DNA from: Symbiodinium natans
Taxonomy: Eukaryota > Sar > Dinophyceae > Suessiales > Symbiodiniaceae
Reading direction: 5' to 3'
Assembly (NCBI GenBank): GCA_905221605.1
Contig: CAJNDS010000594.1
Span: 1 to 64,000, forward strand
Length of the DNA stretch: 64,000 bases
This document shows positions 56,940 to 64,000 of the stretch, in pieces. Numbering within the stretch: position 1 is the stretch's first letter; each line of letters begins with the position of its first letter. The position numbers and the translations under genes were made by a program. Under the pieces are notes generated by a model. The model had not been told where the DNA came from, did no database searches, and saw only the letters and a program-made list of their open reading frames with translations.

Positions 56940-59900
56940 GGTTTGGGGTTTGGGGTTTAGGGTTTAGGGTTGGGCTTAGGGTTCAGGGTTTCGGGTAAAA
57001 GGGGGGTGGGGGGGGGTGTTGCCACGAAAATAGATCCGCGTTCGTTTGGGGCTCCTTTGACATGACTCTCGCGACAACAACCCCCCGCCCTTACACCCCA
57101 AATTTAAGAGCCTCCAGGTTTAAACGCGCTCGTCAGCTCAAAGGATGCCAAAAGTTGATTTGCTTGAGCCTCTGTGAAACGTTGGGGGGGGGGGGTAGGG
57201 GGTAGCACCAGGACCCAAACAGGAGCTGAAGCAGGGCAGCCCCATCAGTTCAAGCCCAACAACCATTGGGGGGCGGGGGGGGGGGGGGGGGGGGGGGGGG
57301 TGGGGGGGGTGGGGGGGTAGGGGGGGTAGGGGGGTAGGGGGGGGGGGGGTAAAGGGTAGAGGGGGTGGGTTTTTTCCCAAAGGACCCCTATGTCCTGTGC
57401 GAAACCGCCTATGGTCCGTGAGTTTATGCGCCTGGCCCTCCATGGAAAAGCTGCCCGGGTACCCCCCCCTACCCCCCCCGCGTTTTGGGGGAAAGAGGGT
57501 GAAAACCTCCTTTCACGCCGCCAGCTTCGGCGGACCCTTGACCCTAAACCCGAATCCCTGATCCCTGAACCATGAACCCTAACCCCCTCCCCCATCTCCC
57601 CCCACCCACAGATTTTAAAGAGCTCTCATCATCCACTTTGGAGTCTGAGAGGTGGTGTTGACGAGCTGGGGTCACCACGCTGCGAGTGCTTGGTGTTTGT
57701 TGTGCATAGGGCTAGGCACTTGTAGCAAGTCAAAGGTGATTCGCAGACCTTTCCAGGTAATTGCAGCCTTCTGCGTTATGGTTCTGTATGTCTTCGCCCT
57801 CTTGATGAAGCAGATCACAGATATGGCCGCTTGTCGTGCATGTGTATGAGAGCGTTGGAATCTGTAGATGAGAAATCGAGCCTGCATAAAGATATGACAT
57901 TTAAATCGCCCAATGGGTGCGGGGTGCACACATCCGTAATCCTTTGAACCACTAACCCCATCCTTACGCCCATGAAACCATCATCAGAGCATTGCCACAT
58001 GGTCTTGGGTTTTACGAGGAGGGAGATCTTTGCAAAACCCTAAACCCTAAACCCTAGACCCAAGACCCTGGACCTGAAACCCTCTACCCTCAACCCTAGG
58101 CCCTAGACCCTGCTGCTTCCTGGTCCGGTTCGTGAGGTGCAGGAGACGCCAGCAGATCCCTCTCTAATTGGGGACTTCGCCACCGTGGCGACCTCCATGT
58201 GCATCAATTGCAGGATGAGCTGTGTATGGGGCTTTCCGAAATTCATGGGTACCTTATTGGGGTCCTTATTTTCAGGGAATCCTACTTTTTGGGTTGTTTA
58301 TGACCTCTATTTTCGTACACCCCCGTATTGCGCAAGCCTTGAGCCTGAAGTGTTCATGGTGATACCGTGCTCCGGAACGAAAAGGTGCACGGATGATAGG
58401 GTTTTGCAGCCAGCGCTGACAACCGCAAGCTTGGGTCCTGAAGAATTTCCATCATCACATCCGACCAAGGAACACCTTGCTGCTGAAGAGCATGTTCGCT
58501 GAGAGTGCAGCTTGACTTGGTTCAGGCGTGGCCCTTGAGCACGCCATACCGCTGTGGAAGGGTCGTCGTCCTCCCCAAGCCATGACGCAGTCGTATTGGT
58601 CCACCATCCAAGCCAGCATACCGCCCTCCCCTTCTCCTGAGGCGTCCTTCGTCTACTCCTTGGCAGCCTGGCACCCGATCTTCTGGCCCTTTGTGATTCT
58701 CTTCATCCTGATCACCTCCGTGCCCCGGATTTCGGACTGGTGGGCTTTTTTGGGATGTGTTGAGCCTCGAAACTCAACGCAGCTCCTTCGGAATGCAAGC
58801 GCAACATCAGCACTGCGTGCCGTGAGGTGACCATGATGTACATGCTGATCGGCGTCATGGCCCCTTGCCCCTGAACATCCAGCCTCCGTCAGGAGAAGAC
58901 CCGGGCTGGTGAGACGCCCCAAGCTTCATCCTCTAACCCACCAAGGGTCGCTAGAGATTTTTGGGGTTCTTAGGGGCATTGGTGGTTATTAGGGGTTCTT
59001 AGGCCATCAGGGTTCTTGGGGTTCTTAGGCTTATTGGGGTTCTTAGGGTTCGGGGTTATTCGGGTTCTCGAGGTTACCAGGGTTTATTCCTAGGTAGGAT
59101 AAGGGGGACCCTTAAAAGGGAACCCCTTCTTAACCCGCTTCTGGCTCTCTTAAACGGGGACCTTATTCAGAGGGTCTATATCCCCAAACATCCCCCTAAT
59201 CCTATCCCCTAGGTTTAGGCCCACCATCCCCCAGGTGAACGTGGTGAACTCCGTGGCGGCCTCGGAGCGCGAGGGCTCCACGGTGCCTCGGACAAGAGAA
59301 GCGCCGAAGTCGTAAACCCCCTCTACCCTAAACCCTCAACCCTCAACCCTCAACCCTCAACCTTCAACCCTAAACCCCAAACCCTAAACCCTAAACCCTA
59401 GACCCTCAACCCTCAACCCTAGGCCCCTCCCCCCCCCCCCCGAAAAGCTTTCTCTGACGTTCCCATGGCGCAGGTGAGCCTCATTGCCCAATCCCTCCGG
59501 CAGGCGCCCTTTTTGTGCAACACAATGGGGGTTTAGGGTTTAGGGTTTAGTTAGGGTTTAGGGTTTGGGGTTTAGGGGTTGGGGGTTAGGGTTTTAGGGG
59601 TTTAGGGGTTTAGGAGTTTAAGGGTTTAGGAGTTTAGGGTTTTAGGGTTTTAGGGTTTCGGGGTGTTAGGGTTTTAGGGTTTTAGGGGTTTAGGGTTTTA
59701 GGGTTTTAGGGTTTTAGGGTTTTAGGGTTCAGCACCGAAGCCCCTGCCAAGACTCCGAGCTGACCTGGTAGCTGAACAGGTCATGATGAAGTTGGGCATG
59801 GATCCAGCGCCTTGGATGTGGCAAAGGGGGTGCCCCCCACAACCCAATCCCTTCCGACCTTCGAGAAAGTCCTCTGCAGTTGTAGCTGAGTGGAGATAAA

Positions 59901-61449
59901 AAAGGGTCTTTTTCCAAAATAGGGGTACCCCCTTTTAGGGACCCCTTTGAAATAATGACCCCCTATTGTGGGATACCCCCCCCTCCCTTCAATAAATGGC
60001 GAGAGAGCTGAAGGACGGCCCGCTCTCCAAGCAGACGGTCACGGACTTGCTGCTGGATGCGGAGGTGGCCCAGTTCTTGTGCCCTCGGCATGCCTCGGGC
60101 TCTCTGTGTTCGTTCCAGTAGGGACTATAGTACCCCCCGTTAAGCCCTATTAAGGACTCTTGGTATAAGGGGGAACATCCCAATTTAGAACAACCAGAGA
60201 GGGACCCTTTTTGTTGGTGAACTTCTCTTTCTTGCGAAAGGGCTGCATCACACAACATCAGAAAGCCTCCCTGGATGCCCTCTCGGGATTGTTTCAACGT
60301 TGTGTTTTTTCCCTTTCCCATAAGGTACGGGCTGGATGTGGACAGCATCGTGATGGTGGAGCGCGTTTTGCAGCAGCTCCCGTGTGCTGCGTTTCTTGGG
60401 GATGGGGGCCTCTCTCGCATGCTTTCGCAGAGTGGAGCGTGAGGAGATGCTGGATACCTTCTATGAGGACATCATGGAGAAGGAAGGCGAGGTGGGAGGG
60501 AGGCCCAATGAAGACGGTGTCTTCCTGCAGTGACAGCAACTAATGCGACCCCCTGGTTCCTAAGGCCCCTTAAGGGCCCCCTTTTGCCTGCACTGGCCTG
60601 CCGGGCCTACCGATGCTGCGAGGCCGCCAGATGAACTTCGAGGATCTAGCGCCTCGGTGCGGATGTCATGGGTTTGCCGGTTTCCCCATGCAAAGTCGAG
60701 TTGCTGCTGCTTGTCTATGGGGCAGCCTTGCTTTTGAGGCTCCAGAGTAGGAGCACGTCTTGATCGGATGTCGTTCGGCTGTTGCGTCGGATGCATGGCA
60801 TCCAGTGTCGTGCAACATGAGGAGCTGCGTGAAGAGGTCCCGTGTAGCTTTGTGGCCACATGGTTGTGCAGCCACAAGGTGGATGCCTTGCTGAACCTGC
60901 GGGGCACGAACCCGGCCACAGTGCAGGACCTGGCCAGAATCCTCAGACCCCGCACCCAGCATGTGGTTCCGTGGTTCCGGCTCAGTGCAGCTTCTTCGCA
61001 TCCCGATCCGCAGGATGTGAAGGGGTCCATCCGCCTCTCGGCCCAGAAGAAGATGAACCCGTGGAGGGCGAAAGCAGGGCACGAAGCGAGGCAGCCTCTT
61101 TGCGCCCAGGCATCCTCAAAACCACCTTCACCAAGGAGCTGCCAGGGACTTAGCTGCGATGGGGCGAAGCCACATCCTGGCAGCAGTCTGGAAGTTTCGT
61201 GTGGGATTTTTTGTTGTCGTTGTCAAGTGTGTTCCTAGGTCGGAGCTGCGCCGAAGCCTGCTCGGGGAGATCAACACTCTGAGCCTGGGCGGAGTCAGCG
61301 CATCCCGTGCGTATCCGTCCGACCTGTGCAAGGAAAGAGAGATTGTTCCACGGCCCCTGAGTCACAAGAGTCACCGCCGCCTAAGGAAGCTGGACCTGCG
61401 CGATGCAGGGGACCTCGAGTCCAGTGGTTCTGAGCACGATGCCGGCTGA
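53504..61449 (+). CDS. single-domain voltage-gated cation channel (Ion_trans family)
   Basis: Exons in order: S1 53504-53593 (VVIILNCLWMAIDTDNN); S2 54120-54185 (YFFIEITIRFLAFA); S3 54390-54474 (FRDFWFVFDFCLSLYMVAET); S3-S4 55075-55149 (ALFSANVLRIIRPF); S4 56577-about 56656 (ILRLTRMAKLLRSIPEL, Arg/Lys every third residue, the voltage sensor); linker 56783-56821 (VAKAIGAAGRSLL); S5 57757-57825 (VIAAFCVMVLYVFALLMKQ); pore helix 58143-58209 (GDFATVATSMCIN); S6 58642-58719 (HPIFWPFVILFILITS) and 58827-58859 (VTMMYMLIGVM); C-terminal 59235-59282, 59474-59499, 60004-60087, 60325-60360, 60431-60492, 60879-60946 (LNLRGTNPATVQDLARILR) and 61239-61449 (TGA). Almost every junction closes in phase; the 60946 donor is not canonical, so an exon may be missed there. 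The selectivity filter, between 58210 and 58641, and the N-terminus were not resolved. One set of S1-S6 is present, so the channel presumably assembles as a tetramer in a membrane (family knowledge). Nine or more donors are GC. Introns carry telomere-type arrays, poly-G and palindromic elements. Confidence 0.9.
53632..53690. repeat. TTTAGGG array in channel intron 1
   Basis: Eight units about 40 bp after the S1 exon. The S1 exon therefore lies between a CCCTAAA array and a TTTAGGG array. Confidence 0.95.
54904..55070. repeat. TTTAAGGG array ending at an acceptor
   Basis: Octamer-like units (GGGTTTAA) with one inverted segment (AAACCCTTTAAGGG) near 55004-55020. The array runs to GGGTTAGCAG at 55065-55074, the acceptor of the S3-S4 exon. 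Confidence 0.9.
55189..55430. repeat. nested variant array: (CTAAACG)10 (CTAGACG)9 (CTAAACG)3
   Basis: CCCTAAA-like units flank about ten CTAAACG (55247-55316), nine CTAGACG (55317-55379) and three CTAAACG (55380-55400). Each block is perfectly uniform. It lies in the intron between the S3-S4 and S4 exons. Confidence 0.97.
55864..56280. repeat. octamer arrays CCCCTAAA and CCCCCTAA with heptamers
   Basis: About 50 units. CCCCTAAA blocks surround a block of seven to eight CCCCCTAA (about 55992-56050). Same intron as the array at 55189. Confidence 0.97.
56455..56555. repeat. CCCTAAA array just before the S4 exon
   Basis: Fourteen units ending 21 bases before the acceptor AAAAG at 56576. Confidence 0.97.
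56664..56733. repeat. TTTAGGG array just after the S4 exon
   Basis: Nine units starting less than 10 bp after the S4 exon. With the array at 56455 it flanks an exon of about 80 bp in mirror orientation. Confidence 0.97.
56850..57000. repeat. TTGAGGG / TTTGGGG / TTTAGGG array
   Basis: A block of about nine TTGAGGG units sits between mixed TTTGGGG and TTTAGGG units, in the intron after the linker exon at 56783-56821. Confidence 0.95.
57182..57365. repeat. poly-G rich tract
   Basis: Several G runs, the longest over 25 bases (57268-57300), and GGGGGTA units in a channel intron. It can form G-quadruplexes on the + strand RNA (inference). Frames reading strings of Pro on the minus strand are artefacts. 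Confidence 0.9.
59087..59216. mobile_element. possible terminal-inverted-repeat element in a channel intron
   Basis: Ends CCTAGGTAGGATAAGGGGGA and TCCCCCTAATCCTATCCCCT are imperfect inverted repeats about 90 bp apart. It lies in the intron between exons 58827-58859 and 59235-59282. Preceded by tandem GGGGTTCTTAGG words (58965-59080). Confidence 0.5.
59320..59428. repeat. CCCTCAA / CCCTAAA array
   Basis: Mixed blocks ending in a C run. In the intron between channel exons 59235-59282 and 59474-59499. Confidence 0.9.
59528..59730. repeat. TTTAGGG and TTTTAGGG array
   Basis: Heptamers, then octamers (GGGTTTTA), then GGTTTAGG slips. It begins about 30 bases after the channel exon ending 59499. 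Confidence 0.95.
60118..60183. mobile_element. palindromic element, family 1, right half
   Basis: Contains GGGACTATAGTACCCCCC and TATTAAGGACTCTTGGTATAA, then GGGGGAACATCCCAA; the left half is missing. It lies in the channel intron between exons ending 60087 and starting 60325. Confidence 0.6.
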
Positions 61450-62004
61450 CAAGGTTTTGACCGGGGCGTGAAAAAAGATGGAATCGCCCTGAAGGCCCCC
61501 TTAGTTAGGACTTTCCGACCGTTCGACTGGCTCGCCAGATTTGACTCTATTTGATGCATAGATAAGCATACCTTGACGCAGATACACATGCCATGCCAGA
61601 GAGTTGCTAGAGAGATCCTCTGGCCGAATTCGTTTGAATTGCTCTTTCACCCCTTCCCGATCGCGCCGTAACAGACGTGCGGCTTTCGAAGAAGATTTAT
61701 CCAGGACTCGGCGACAGGCTCTTCTGTGCCGTCACCTGTGCTGTGGACAATCAGGGGGAAGATTTTCAGCCTGTGGCCTAAAAGAGCCCAAGCCAGAGCC
61801 TGGCTCCAGTTGCCAGCCTTGAAGAGGCTGGTCTCAGAGGGGAGGGCGAAGCAGCCAGGAGAAGGGCAAAGTGGTGAAAGGGCGCAGCATGCCCCTACTT
61901 TCTGCTTGTGGATTCGGTCGAGAGGGGTTGTGGATGAGGGTCCCCGGATGTCCAGCGTGTGTTGTGCTCGACAGGCACAGTGCAAGATCACCTTTGCATC
62001 TCAG

Positions 62005-63950
<1,946 letters not shown>

Positions 63951-64000
63951 CTCCTAAACCAATGGATGCAAAGGCTCCTCTAAACCCTAAAACCCTAGAC

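Noticed and set aside
57138-57595. Proline-rich minus-strand frames
   Set aside because: They translate the poly-G tract of a channel intron.

Overview
Organism and overall character. The window reads as nuclear DNA of a dinoflagellate, probably a Suessiales or Symbiodiniaceae-type genome. That is inferred from four things: plant/alveolate-type telomeric heptamers (TTTAGGG/CCCTAAA) scattered as internal arrays; short exons separated by introns that mostly start with GC and end in AG followed by G; recognised proteins of families common in dinoflagellates (a 6-TM voltage-gated cation channel and a BT1-type folate/biopterin transporter); and every recognised gene on the + strand. There are no bacterial operons, ribosome binding sites, tRNA or rRNA genes that I can see. 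Because exons average only 30 to 130 bases, long open frames are poor guides here. Exons were called from protein-like translation, splice phase and family motifs.

Layout. 1-4,200: telomere-like bits, one palindromic element and a 593-bp tandem repeat. 4,200-19,500: low gene evidence, a few possible exons, AT-rich simple repeats and palindromic elements. 19,518-20,800: a three-exon gene for a secreted or membrane-anchored Cys-module protein. 21,407-39,128: scattered short exons of unidentified genes, interrupted by a 3.9-kb array of 236-bp repeats (22,905-26,836) and an AT-rich island with a duplicated unit (27,950-28,480). Terminal exons end at 37,437 and 39,128. 39,813-41,938: exons for the N-terminal half of a BT1 transporter. 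43,087-50,872: a multi-exon gene of unknown function. 51,226-53,047: short exons of one or two unknown genes. 53,504-61,449: a voltage-gated channel gene with about 17 resolved exons. 62,005 to the window end: exons for the C-terminal half of a BT1 transporter.

Main points. (1) The two BT1 halves are complementary. The first stops just before the conserved VIADVAADG motif and the second starts exactly at it, in a compatible phase. They look like one transporter gene with a 20-kb intron that encloses at least two complete genes on the same strand, or like an assembly insertion at that point. (2) Telomere-type arrays fill many introns and abut splice sites. The heptamer itself contains GT and TTTAG, so it can supply both donor and acceptor. 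(3) At least one intron (50,666-50,800) looks like an introner: a palindromic terminal-inverted-repeat element with an 8-bp target duplication, inside an intron whose two ends carry an 11-bp direct repeat. Related palindromes are dispersed across the window.
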